Shown: piece by piece, positions 36,395 through 43,968 of the stretch | Numbering within the stretch: the first letter of the stretch is position 1 | How the letters are laid out: every line of letters begins with the position of its first letter | Origin: Sphingobium ummariense RL-3 | GTDB lineage: Bacteria; Pseudomonadota; Alphaproteobacteria; Sphingomonadales; Sphingomonadaceae | Assembly: GCF_000447205.1 (NCBI RefSeq) | Contig: NZ_AUWY01000126.1 | Span: forward strand, 1-64,000 | Reading direction: 5' to 3' | Length of the DNA: 64,000 nt | Program-made: the position numbers and the translations under genes | Notes under the pieces: model-generated | What the model was told of the DNA's origin: nothing | The model's input: the letters and a program-made list of their open reading frames with translations, nothing else | The model's database searches: none

Positions 36395-39300
36395 TCACTC
36401 GTCGGCCGTGAGCAGATCGAGCACCTGCCGCATTCCGACATAGGATTGGAACGGCACGAGCCGCTTCACGGCTTCGGCTTGGCTGTCCGTGATCCCGTCG
36501 CCAGTGGCCGCGCCGATCGGAGCCCCGGCGGCCTTCGACACGTCGGAGACGAGCCCGGCCGTGGGGCCTAGCAGCTTGCCCACCGGGTCGACGCCAATGC
36601 GCCGAATGCCCTTCCCGCCCTGCGGCGCGTCGGGAAAAGCGGCCATTAGCGGGTCCTTCACGGGATTAATCCCCGTCATGGTGTCGACCGTGGCGGCCGC
36701 CTCGATCGGCAAGGCGAAGAAGCCGGAGGCGTCCAGCGCCTCCCCGAGCACGTAGCCGGGATTTTCGGCCGCCTGCCGGAACCGCTCGAAGCGCTCGCCA
36801 CCGGACGCATAGGCGCGCAGCCAGGCGGAGAGCAGTCCGACAGACGTCATGCCCACCATCATGCTCGTGAAGTGCGCCCGGCCTTCCTGCATCCCGCGCA
36901 AGAGCACGCGCTGATGGCTGGCGAGGTTGTAGGTGCGGAACTGGAGCAGCGCCTTGCCGAGCGGCGTATTCGCGAAGAGCGGCACGTCGCCGACGCTGCG
37001 CGTCACCACGACGCTATCCACCTCTTTCGACACGGCGGCCCGATAGGCGCGCACCGCTTCGGCGTCGGCCCATTGCCCCGTATTGGCCACGCGCACGCCG
37101 TCGATCGTCTCGCCATGCGCGGCGAACTCTTTCCCGATCCGCCCGGCCATGTCGCCGTCGATCCCGAGATAGGCGAGGAACCGGGCATCGCTCGCCTGGC
37201 CGGCGGCCGCCTCCAGAATGCGGTTCTGCGACATGATGGACGCAATGGCCTTCGACATGTCGGTGAAGAGCGACATGCCGTTCCACGTCGACGCCACGCG
37301 GGTCCCGTTCTGAAGCAGCCGCTCCACGGCCGTCCCGGCGCGATAGGGATCGCCGATCTCCCCGAGTGTGGCGAGGCGGCTCTGAAGCACGCGCTCCGTC
37401 ACCTGCCCGGCAAGCTGCGCCTCTTTGACGGAGAGCTTCACGCCTTCGAGATTCGATAGCAGCGCCGGCACGCCCTGCGACATGAACCGGCCGACGCCCT
37501 GCGCGGTCGCTCCCCGATACAAGTCGGAGAGGTTGGAAATCACGACGCGGCCCATGCTGCGGATATAGTTGAAGGCGGTAAGGCCCCGCACGATCCGGCC
37601 GAAGTCGCTCCCGTTCTCTGCGGCCTTGTAGGTGCCCCGGATCAGATCGCGCATGGCGGCCAGATCGTCGATCGCACCCTTCTCGTCGGCGGCCAGGGCC
37701 TTCAGCTTGGCTTCGTCGGAGCCGGCCGCCTTGCGCAGTTCGGCATAGTCGCGCCGGATCAGGTCGATTTGCTCGCGCATGTCGGCGCGGCCGAAGCGCC
37801 GCGTCAGTTCCGTCTCCGCTGCCATGGTGCGGCCGTAGCGCTCCGCAACCGCCAGGACGTTGCTGTCGAGAAACTGCTTCACGAGCGCGTCGGGGATATT
37901 GAAGGTGCGATCCTTCATCGGCCCCCGCGTGATCGGCGTCAGATACTCCGGCAATGCAGAGCCGCCGTCGACCGATCGGCCGGTGAGCTTGTCGAATACG
38001 GTGTCCGCAATGTCGCGGGCCGCCGTGCTGAAGTCGGGAGCGGCCGCGCTGGCGAGGTCGACGCCCTGGCCGCCGTGCTTGATCTCCCACCGATCATAGA
38101 AGTCCCGTGTCAGCTTGGCGCGCAGATCGGCGATTGCCTGCACCCGCGCGTCGACACGCTTCGGATCGAGCCGCTTCAGCCGATCGAGCAGCCGTTGCGC
38201 CCGCTCCCCGCGCGCAAGCGTGGTGTCCGAAACTTCCCGCGCCGCTGCGTCCATGGCGTCGCGCAGTTCGGCCATGGCGGCGTCGGAATCGAGCGCTTCG
38301 GCCGCCTCCAGCCGGCGCGACAAGCTATTGAGCCGATCGGCCCGCACGCGCTGCGCGGTCGCTTCCTTCTCCAGCCGGGCCTTCACCGCGTCGGCGTCCG
38401 GCCCAAGCCGCTCGATCGCCTTGGCCGCCCGGTCGGCCGCCTTGTCGGCGCGCGTGGCGACGTCATAGAACGCCGTGCGCAGATCGGAGAGCTTCGCCGC
38501 GAGCTTGCCGGGATCGAGCCGCTGCGCTTCGCGCTCGAAGACGCGGCCGCGCTGGATCAGCCGGTTCAGGCTCCGGGCGTTGGCCTCTTCGATATCGGCC
38601 AGGGCGTTCAACGCCGTGTCGGCGCGATCGGCAAGCCCGGCATAGTTCAAATCGACGCGCTGGCGACGGCCACGGAGCGCGCCGCGCTGCTTCAGATAGG
38701 AGCGAAGCCCGTCGCCGCCCTCGTCGGCCAGCCGGGCGATCTCTGCGCGTGCATCGGCCGCTGCGCTCCGGTTGCCCGCCTTTTCGGCTTCCCGCGCCTG
38801 TCGGCGAAGAGCGCTGATCCGTATCACACGGTCAATCTGTTCCGGGTTGGCCTCGTCCAGCCGCGCCGCTGCCTCGTCGATATTCTGGAGCAGACCGGTG
38901 CGCTCTTCGGGCGAAAGCCGCAGATCGGCCAATTCCTGATCGAGCGCGGCCAGGCGGCCCTTCAGGACCTCTGCGCTGCCGGCGTAATCCTCCGCGATCC
39001 GCTGGCCGTAGTAGCGGGAGACGATATCCTTGAACTCCGGCTCCCGCGCATTGAGCGCTTCCGGGTTCCACACGCGGCTGAAGTAGCTGGCCGCCGTGTC
39101 GACGCCGACGTCTTCGGGCAAAAGCCCCATGTCGATCGCTTCGTTCTTGAAGGGCTCGAAGACCCGCTCGCGCCACGACTTCGCGGCGCGGCTCACGAAG
39201 TCATTTGCACCGACGTCGCCGTTGCGCATGGCGTCGCCGATCGCTTCTTCAAACTGTTGCCGGGACATGGTGACGCCGGCCTTCTTCATTTCGGCATAGA

Positions 39301-40270
39301 TCGCGTTGTGCGCGCCCACCGCGTCGGCCATGCGGCCGTTATAGGTCGACCGCGCCAGCGTCTCCACGGCCGCCCCGAGCGTGCGGCCCTCGTCGTGCAT
39401 GGCCTGATAGAGCGTGTTTTCGGCAAGTTCCTGGCTGAATTGCCGCGCGGCCGGGCTGGCGCGGAAGTTCGCTCGAAGGTTCGGACTGATCGCCCGTGTC
39501 GCCCCGGCCAGCCGCTCCGTCGCAGCTCCGGCCACCGTCAGATCGGCCACGCTGGCGCGCTCCACGGCCGCAGCACCAACACTGCCCGGCCGCGTGGTCA
39601 CGATATTGTGCAGCGCCGCCGAAGCCGTGTCGTACTCGGCGCGGGAGAGCAGGTTCGCTCCGCCCCCGAGCAAGCCGCCAAGCACGACGGACGCGCCGAT
39701 ATTGAGCGCGCTTTCCTCTGCGGTGCGCGTTTCCTGCGTGGCTTGGAGCCCGGCTTCCTGAAGGGCCGTCGACGCGCCCCCGGCAACGCCGACGCGCACG
39801 GCGGAGCGGGCAACGGCATATCCGCCCTTGCCCACGGTGGCGACTTCGCCGCCGATCGGGATCAGGATCGTGGGATCAAGCACCGACGCGGCGATATTGG
39901 CCAGGACGCCGGGCGTGCCCGCTGCGGCCAGCGTGCGGCGGTCGTCTTCTTCGCGGTCGATTTTCCGCTTCAGCGCTTCAGTGTAGCGCGGATTGTTGCT
40001 CGCGACGAAGCTCTTCCAATGATCCTCATAAGGCGTCCCCACGATCTCCGCCCACGGATTATAGCCCGCCTCCACGGCGTTGCTGACGCCGTTCGTCTCC
40101 GACACAAGCGCGGAGCCGATCAGGTTTTCGGTGCGAAACGCCGACTTGATCGCGGCCAGCCACCCCGGCGTGTCGCCGCCCTGCGGATCAGGCTGATCCT
40201 CCGGCAACGCGATAGCGCCAAGCGGCGACAAGAGCGAAGGCAGGACGGAGGCTTCGGGACGGAGAGGCAT
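36395..40270 (-). CDS. Large phage internal-virion/ejection-like protein
   Basis: 1291 aa, the longest gene of the element. The N-terminal 250 residues contain Gly/Ala-rich hydrophobic stretches (NIAASVLDPTILIPIGGEVA, ASVVLGGLLGGGANLL). Residues about 430-730 are long charged helices with coiled-coil character. The C-terminal 300 residues have DVPLFANTPLGKALLQFRTY, followed by MMVGMTSVGLLSAWLRAYAS and VKRLVPFQSYVGMRQVLDLL. The size and the C-terminal LLQFRTY..NxxxxR region resemble gp16-type internal virion proteins of podoviruses, which form the DNA-ejection conduit; I do not see their N-terminal transglycosylase motif. The call is by resemblance only. Confidence 0.6.
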   Translation of the reverse strand: MPLRPEASVLPSLLSPLGAIALPEDQPDPQGGDTPGWLAAIKSAFRTENLIGSALVSETNGVSNAVEAGYNPWAEIVGTPYEDHWKSFVASNNPRYTEALKRKIDREEDDRRTLAAAGTPGVLANIAASVLDPTILIPIGGEVATVGKGGYAVARSAVRVGVAGGASTALQEAGLQATQETRTAEESALNIGASVVLGGLLGGGANLLSRAEYDTASAALHNIVTTRPGSVGAAAVERASVADLTVAGAATERLAGATRAISPNLRANFRASPAARQFSQELAENTLYQAMHDEGRTLGAAVETLARSTYNGRMADAVGAHNAIYAEMKKAGVTMSRQQFEEAIGDAMRNGDVGANDFVSRAAKSWRERVFEPFKNEAIDMGLLPEDVGVDTAASYFSRVWNPEALNAREPEFKDIVSRYYGQRIAEDYAGSAEVLKGRLAALDQELADLRLSPEERTGLLQNIDEAAARLDEANPEQIDRVIRISALRRQAREAEKAGNRSAAADARAEIARLADEGGDGLRSYLKQRGALRGRRQRVDLNYAGLADRADTALNALADIEEANARSLNRLIQRGRVFEREAQRLDPGKLAAKLSDLRTAFYDVATRADKAADRAAKAIERLGPDADAVKARLEKEATAQRVRADRLNSLSRRLEAAEALDSDAAMAELRDAMDAAAREVSDTTLARGERAQRLLDRLKRLDPKRVDARVQAIADLRAKLTRDFYDRWEIKHGGQGVDLASAAAPDFSTAARDIADTVFDKLTGRSVDGGSALPEYLTPITRGPMKDRTFNIPDALVKQFLDSNVLAVAERYGRTMAAETELTRRFGRADMREQIDLIRRDYAELRKAAGSDEAKLKALAADEKGAIDDLAAMRDLIRGTYKAAENGSDFGRIVRGLTAFNYIRSMGRVVISNLSDLYRGATAQGVGRFMSQGVPALLSNLEGVKLSVKEAQLAGQVTERVLQSRLATLGEIGDPYRAGTAVERLLQNGTRVASTWNGMSLFTDMSKAIASIMSQNRILEAAAGQASDARFLAYLGIDGDMAGRIGKEFAAHGETIDGVRVANTGQWADAEAVRAYRAAVSKEVDSVVVTRSVGDVPLFANTPLGKALLQFRTYNLASHQRVLLRGMQEGRAHFTSMMVGMTSVGLLSAWLRAYASGGERFERFRQAAENPGYVLGEALDASGFFALPIEAAATVDTMTGINPVKDPLMAAFPDAPQGGKGIRRIGVDPVGKLLGPTAGLVSDVSKAAGAPIGAATGDGITDSQAEAVKRLVPFQSYVGMRQVLDLLTADE

Positions 40271-40279
40271 GGAGGGGTC

Positions 40280-40576
40280 CTATCTATTCGCCCACGCGCG
40301 GGCTTTGGCGTAGCTGTCGAAGGGGCGGGCCGGATCGCGACGCTGAAACCAGCCGTCCAGATCGGGCACGTTCCACGGGGCTCCGCCGAACCGCGCATCG
40401 AACTCGTCGCGGCCGATCGTGATTGCTTGAGCCCGAAGGGTGGCGACGGAGGCGGCCGTCTCGTCGGTCGCGCCTATCCAGCCGGTGCCGGGCGACGCGA
40501 TGTAGCGGACCCGGCCGTCCCGGCTTTCCAACGCGGGACGGCCGTTCCAGCTATAGAGGGTGACGCCAATCGTCAT
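40280..40576 (-). CDS. Unknown 98-aa element protein
   Basis: Starts MTIGVTLYSWNGRPALESRD and ends with a Trp/Arg-rich stretch (DGWFQRRDPARPFDSYAKAR). No recognised domain. ATG 40576 overlaps the previous gene's stop (ATGA), and the gene lies 9 bp before the 1291-aa gene, so it belongs to the same transcript. The ORF could begin three codons earlier. Confidence 0.7.
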   Translation of the reverse strand: MTIGVTLYSWNGRPALESRDGRVRYIASPGTGWIGATDETAASVATLRAQAITIGRDEFDARFGGAPWNVPDLDGWFQRRDPARPFDSYAKARAWANR

Positions 40577-40767
40577 GCCGGCGGCCACGTGTCTTCCATG
40601 ATCTTCTGCATGGCGATTTCGAGCCCGATCGCCGCTTGATCCTTCGACGAAACCACCGTGTCGTCGATGATGACCCGAGCGCCAATGCCGCCTCCAATCG
40701 CCCCTACGGTGGATTTTACGACGGCAACCTTATCGTTGCCGCGCACATAATCGTATTGCTTGGCCAT
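40573..40767 (-). CDS. Unknown 64-aa element protein
   Basis: Small protein MAKQYDYVRGNDKVAVVKST.. with a Gly/Ile-rich centre (VGAIGGGIGARVIID). No family recognised. The stop overlaps the next gene start by 4 bp; upstream is an A/G-rich segment (rc of CTGTTTCCTTTCTGC) that provides AGGAAACAG, a good ribosome-binding site. Confidence 0.7.
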   Translation of the reverse strand: MAKQYDYVRGNDKVAVVKSTVGAIGGGIGARVIIDDTVVSSKDQAAIGLEIAMQKIMEDTWPPA

Positions 40768-40784
40768 TCTCTGTTTCCTTTCTG

Positions 40785-41408
40785 CTACTTTCGGGACTTC
40801 GCGCCGAAGCGGCGGAACTCTGCGGCCTTGGACAGCGCCATGGGGCTGGCGATGATCGCTTCAGCGGCAGATTCGGTAAGGTGGCCGGCGCGCACCGCAG
40901 CGTCGACGGCGGCCAGGCCATCGCGGATCATGGCGGGCGCGTTCTCCCCGTGCACCTTGTGCATGGCGTTGCGGCAAAGGTGCACCTGCTGATCGTAGGC
41001 CGCTTCGCTTGCGAAGGTGCCTTGCGCGTGGAGGTGCGCGATCTCCGCGAAGCCAGCGGCCGCGATCTCCGCCGGCACGCCCATGGCGTGAAGGCCGCTC
41101 TTCAGCGCGCCAAGCCCGGCCTGATCGACGATATCGGCACCCGGCGGGAGCGCGTTTTCGAGCGTGTAGGCCAGCGGGGACGACGGAGGCTCAAAGCCTT
41201 CGGGCACTTCGGCGCTGGCCCCCTGGCCACCCGGAGCGGCCGCCGCGCCGTTCTGGTGATAGCGCTCGATCTCGTCGACGAGCTTGGCGCGAGCCTGCGG
41301 CGTCAGATCGGGATTGCTGGCCTGTTGCACGAGCGCGCCGATATCCGTCGCGGGAGCGGCGGGCGCTGCGGCCGGAGCCGGGATGGCTGGAGAGGCGAAG
41401 TCGGACAT
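40785..41408 (-). CDS. Unknown 207-aa element protein
   Basis: The N-terminal 30 residues are Ala/Pro-rich (MSDFASPAIPAPAAAPAAPA), followed by helical, acidic sequence. Near the end lies AGHLTESAAEAIIASPMALS. No domain recognised; position next to putative virion genes suggests a structural or scaffold-like role, which is a guess. It begins at TAATG with the preceding gene. The frame is open upstream to 41663 but overlaps that gene. Confidence 0.7.
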   Translation of the reverse strand: MSDFASPAIPAPAAAPAAPATDIGALVQQASNPDLTPQARAKLVDEIERYHQNGAAAAPGGQGASAEVPEGFEPPSSPLAYTLENALPPGADIVDQAGLGALKSGLHAMGVPAEIAAAGFAEIAHLHAQGTFASEAAYDQQVHLCRNAMHKVHGENAPAMIRDGLAAVDAAVRAGHLTESAAEAIIASPMALSKAAEFRRFGAKSRK

Positions 41409-42028
41409 TATGCCGCCTCCCGCTGCGCGTCTTCGCCACCGGCCTTCGGCGGGCGGCCGGGACCGGGCGCGATCAAATCGAGCACCTTGTCGAGATGCTC
41501 GCGCACGCTTGGGGCCGGAGCCGAGCGATCGAGCATGGGCGAGCGGCTGGCCATGACGTCGCCGTGCGCGAGACGTTCGAGCGCGATCAGGGGCAGATTG
41601 TTCTTCGTGGTCGGAAGGTCGCCAAGCTCCCGGCTCTGCGTCGGGCCGTCCGCCGCAAGCCATAGCTCCGCGATCCCTTCGAGCAGAGCGCGGCGCGCCG
41701 CCACGACAGCCGAAAGGGCCTCGTCTTCCGCAGCGGCCAGCTTGCGGACCTTGCGGGCAAGGTTCTGGAGCCGAGCGCGGTCCTTCTGCGCCTGCTTCAC
41801 CTCTTCGGCCGTGGCGGCGTCGGCCTGCGCTTCGCGTTCGGTGCGCAAAGCGTCTTCAAGCCCTTCGATCCGCGCGCGCCGCTGCGCGATCTCCCGCGAC
41901 CAATCGTCGGCCTCGTCGATCCGGCCGGCGGCCAGGGCTTCGCCGCGCCGCGCACGGCACGCCTCGATCGCCGCCGTCTCGTCGGCGATGATCGCTTCAA
42001 GATCGGCGGGGTTAGTGCTTTGTGTCAT
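41408..42028 (-). CDS. Coiled-coil protein of the element
   Basis: 206 aa, dominated by Glu/Arg/Ala helices (EAIIADETAAIEACRARRGE, then ARIEGLEDALRTEREAQADA), with high coiled-coil propensity through residues 5-110. The C-terminal part ends PGPGRPPKAGGEDAQREAA, reminiscent of basic DNA-contact tails. No family recognised. It overlaps the previous gene by 17 bp and the next at TAATG. Confidence 0.7.
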   Translation of the reverse strand: MTQSTNPADLEAIIADETAAIEACRARRGEALAAGRIDEADDWSREIAQRRARIEGLEDALRTEREAQADAATAEEVKQAQKDRARLQNLARKVRKLAAAEDEALSAVVAARRALLEGIAELWLAADGPTQSRELGDLPTTKNNLPLIALERLAHGDVMASRSPMLDRSAPAPSVREHLDKVLDLIAPGPGRPPKAGGEDAQREAA

Positions 42029-42209
42029 TTCCGGCCTCCAGTCGGTTGATGGCAAGGTCAATTCGGTGAAGCTCCGCGAAGAGGCGTTCCGCCTCGATCC
42101 GGGCGCTGGCGTCGCCGCGCACCACGGCTTCGTCGGCCACCCGGCCAGCTAGGCAGACTTGCTCCCGCTGGAGGTAAAGCCGGCGAAGCTCTTCGGCCGC
42201 GTCAGCCAT
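42012..42209 (-). CDS. Unknown 65-aa helical protein
   Basis: MADAAEELRRLYLQREQVCL.. is a charged two-helix protein with one Cys. No family recognised. It overlaps the RHH gene at its start (8 bp) and the coiled-coil gene at its end (17 bp), typical of compact phage operons. Confidence 0.65.
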   Translation of the reverse strand: MADAAEELRRLYLQREQVCLAGRVADEAVVRGDASARIEAERLFAELHRIDLAINRLEAGNDTKH

Positions 42210-42378
42210 TGACGGGCTCCGCCACGCGCGGAGCGACATAGCCCTTCCGCCGAAGCTCCGTTTGGGCGAGGCGACGAAGAAACGCCGCGCCGCTCAAAAG
42301 CTCGTCGGCCGCCGCCCGCGACAGGGCGTCGTGCAAGTCAGGGGGCATTCGGACAGTTATCGCGATCGTGTTCGCCAT
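42202..42378 (-). CDS. Ribbon-helix-helix (Arc/CopG-like) protein
   Basis: 58 aa: MANTIAITVRMPPDLHDALS, then RAAADELLSGAAFLRRLAQ. A short strand (ITVRMP) followed by two helices is the RHH layout, so this is a likely DNA-binding regulator. ATG 42378 begins the strand; the open extension to 42465 is rejected. It heads the operon that ends with the 1291-aa gene and has the 413-bp control region immediately upstream, consistent with autoregulation. Confidence 0.72.
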   Translation of the reverse strand: MANTIAITVRMPPDLHDALSRAAADELLSGAAFLRRLAQTELRRKGYVAPRVAEPVNG

Positions 42379-42791
42379 GGTGACGTCTCCGTGTCGGTTC
42401 GACGTCGTTTGACCTCGAAATGAAGACGGCAGCGACAGTGAAAATCGGCGCGAATGTGCTGGCACATTTGCTATGGCTTAACCCGTTATGCCGCTTCGGA
42501 CGGGCCGCCGCTCCGGCTACGTGGCCGCAATAGTGGATGCGGTATTTTATCCCCCAATGGGACCCGCCGCGATCCGGCCCCCCACCCCACCCCTTTGGGC
42601 GAATGCGCGGAGGGCGATTTTCGTGGGCGGCCGAATGCGACGAGAGCGGGGCGGCCAGGGCGGCCACCGGCTAGGCTGGAGCGGGCAAGTATGACCGCTG
42701 CGGAACCTATATGGGACCTATGCGCGACGGAAGCGTGCGACAACGGGGCAATGCCTCAGATTGCCTACGGTTTGCACGCCGCGCACCTCGA
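42379..42791. promoter_or_regulatory. 413-bp control region of the RHH-to-ejection operon
   Basis: No gene supported. It holds TGGCACATTTGCTA (42460-42473), a near-palindrome of the TAGCA-N4-TGCTA type also found at 43501, 43531 and 44071, and a pair GGAACCTAT (42702-42710) and GGGACCTAT (42713-42721), 11 bp apart, in the motif class found at both element ends. Binding of an element-coded regulator here would control the downstream operon. Confidence 0.5.
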
Positions 42792-42977
42792 TCAAGTATC
42801 AGCGGGTCCACTGCGCATGGCCTCCACCATGGCGGCCAATAGCGTCACGGCTTCCACGGGCTCGTCGCGCAAGAGGCGGTCGATCGCCGCGCGCCCCTCT
42901 TCGCCATACTCTGCCACGAGCTTGCGGAGGCGGGGATTGTCGGCGGCCAGGGCGATCAGCAATTGCTCTTCGGTCAT
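42792..42977 (-). CDS. Unknown 61-aa element protein
   Basis: MTEEQLLIALAADNPRLRKL.. is an acidic all-helical small protein. No family recognised. Its start overlaps the stop of the DUF5681-like gene (TAATG), and it ends at the control region, so it closes the upstream minus-strand operon. Confidence 0.65.
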   Translation of the reverse strand: MTEEQLLIALAADNPRLRKLVAEYGEEGRAAIDRLLRDEPVEAVTLLAAMVEAMRSGPADT

Positions 42978-43588
42978 TAGAATAGGTCCTCCGGGTTGAT
43001 CTCGTCGACGACGGCCGCAGAGGGACGCGCCGGCTCGCCATGACGTGCTGCGGCCGCCTGATCCTCCAGATCGGCACGCTTGGCCGCTGCGGCGGCGTCA
43101 CGGCCGGGACTGCGCGACGGCGGCGTGGCCAGTGTCTCGATCGTGACGGCCGGAGCCGGGAGCGCGGTAGGGGTGACGTCGATCACCTTGGCCTGTTCCG
43201 CATGAAGCCCCGCCATGCGTTCCGCAAATTCGAGCATTTCGGCCAGCCGCTCGTCGGAGAGCCCGTCCGTGGGCGTCGTGATCTCCAGCTTCTGCGGCAT
43301 GAGCTTGGCAATGACGCTGATATAGGTGCTCGGATCGTGAAAGCGGACGCGGGCGATTGCCGCGACGCCGTTCTCCATGAAGTCGTCGTGCAGAGCGGCG
43401 AAGAACTTTTCGCTCAACCTCGCACGCGAGCCTTTGGGCCTTCCACGGGACCTTTTGTTGCCCGTCAGAAAAACACCCGTAACGGGATCGCGTCCCTCTG
43501 TAGCATTTCTGCTAGTCGCCTCTTCACCTCTGGCATTTTTGCTATCTGCGGCCTCGAAGCTCGATCGCGGATCGGGAATCGCGCTCAT
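42977..43588 (-). CDS. DUF5681-like element protein
   Basis: 203 aa from ATG 43588 (open frame extends to 43705). The core GNKRSRGRPKGSRARLSEKF, then FAALHDDFMENGVAAIARVR, matches a family of phage and satellite proteins often annotated DUF5681, located in some phages near terminase genes. The N-terminus repeats SKNAR/SRNAT, corresponding to the TAGCA-N4-TGCTA-like DNA sites at 43501-43544. The C-terminus is Ala/Pro-rich and acidic. Role unknown; DNA binding through the basic GRPKGSR hook is plausible. Confidence 0.68.
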   Translation of the reverse strand: MSAIPDPRSSFEAADSKNARGEEATSRNATEGRDPVTGVFLTGNKRSRGRPKGSRARLSEKFFAALHDDFMENGVAAIARVRFHDPSTYISVIAKLMPQKLEITTPTDGLSDERLAEMLEFAERMAGLHAEQAKVIDVTPTALPAPAVTIETLATPPSRSPGRDAAAAAKRADLEDQAAAARHGEPARPSAAVVDEINPEDLF

Positions 43589-43662
43589 TTCAGTTGTCCT
43601 TCCACCGTCACCTTCGCCTGTTCGGCGTCCAGATAGACCACGTAATCGGCATTCAGTTTCAT
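43585..43662 (-). CDS. 25-aa leader-type ORF
   Basis: A 25-codon ORF (MKLNADYVVYLDAEQAKVTV, then EGQLK). GAGGGGAAG lies 7 to 8 bp upstream of its ATG, a strong ribosome-binding site, and its TGA overlaps the ATG of the DUF5681-like gene (ATGA). It may encode a micro-protein or couple translation of the following gene, which lacks an obvious site of its own. Confidence 0.5.
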   Translation of the reverse strand: MKLNADYVVYLDAEQAKVTVEGQLK

Positions 43663-43686
43663 GGGTGCTTCCCCTCTTCGGCCTTC

Positions 43687-43967
43687 GGGTCAAATGCCGG
43701 GTCACTGCATTTCAGACCCTCAAAATAACCACCGTTTTTCAGTGCTTTGCAGCGGGTCAAATCTGCACCCCCTAGTATATGACCCGGTGACCCGCCCCTT
43801 GCGCCCAAGGGCGGCGCAAAGGGGGCAGGCTTGGAGGGCCGATCGGGCATTTGACCCGGCGTGACCCGGAATGTGACCCGGCCAAAAAGCACGGAAATCT
43901 GCGGTTTTCCGGTGGATTGCGACGACCGCGAAGCGGCGATGACCCGGCGTGACCCGAAGCGTGACCC
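43687..43967. repeat. Iteron-like TGACCC array, origin candidate
   Basis: Eight TGACCC on the plus strand (43780, 43788, 43852, 43862, 43874, 43940, 43950, 43962) and three inverted copies (43687, 43699, 43754). Two triads, 43852-43879 and 43940-43967, share identical spacings (10 then 12 bp) and sit 88 bp apart. The array adjoins the 3' end of the primase-helicase gene; the ORF across it (43659-43991) is not convincing as protein. Confidence 0.6.
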
Positions 43968-43968
43968 G

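Noticed and set aside
37769..40639. 956-aa plus-strand open frame
   Set aside because: Lies fully antisense to the 1291-aa gene. The encoded peptide is His/Arg-rich without motifs; it is the usual shadow frame of GC-rich coding DNA.
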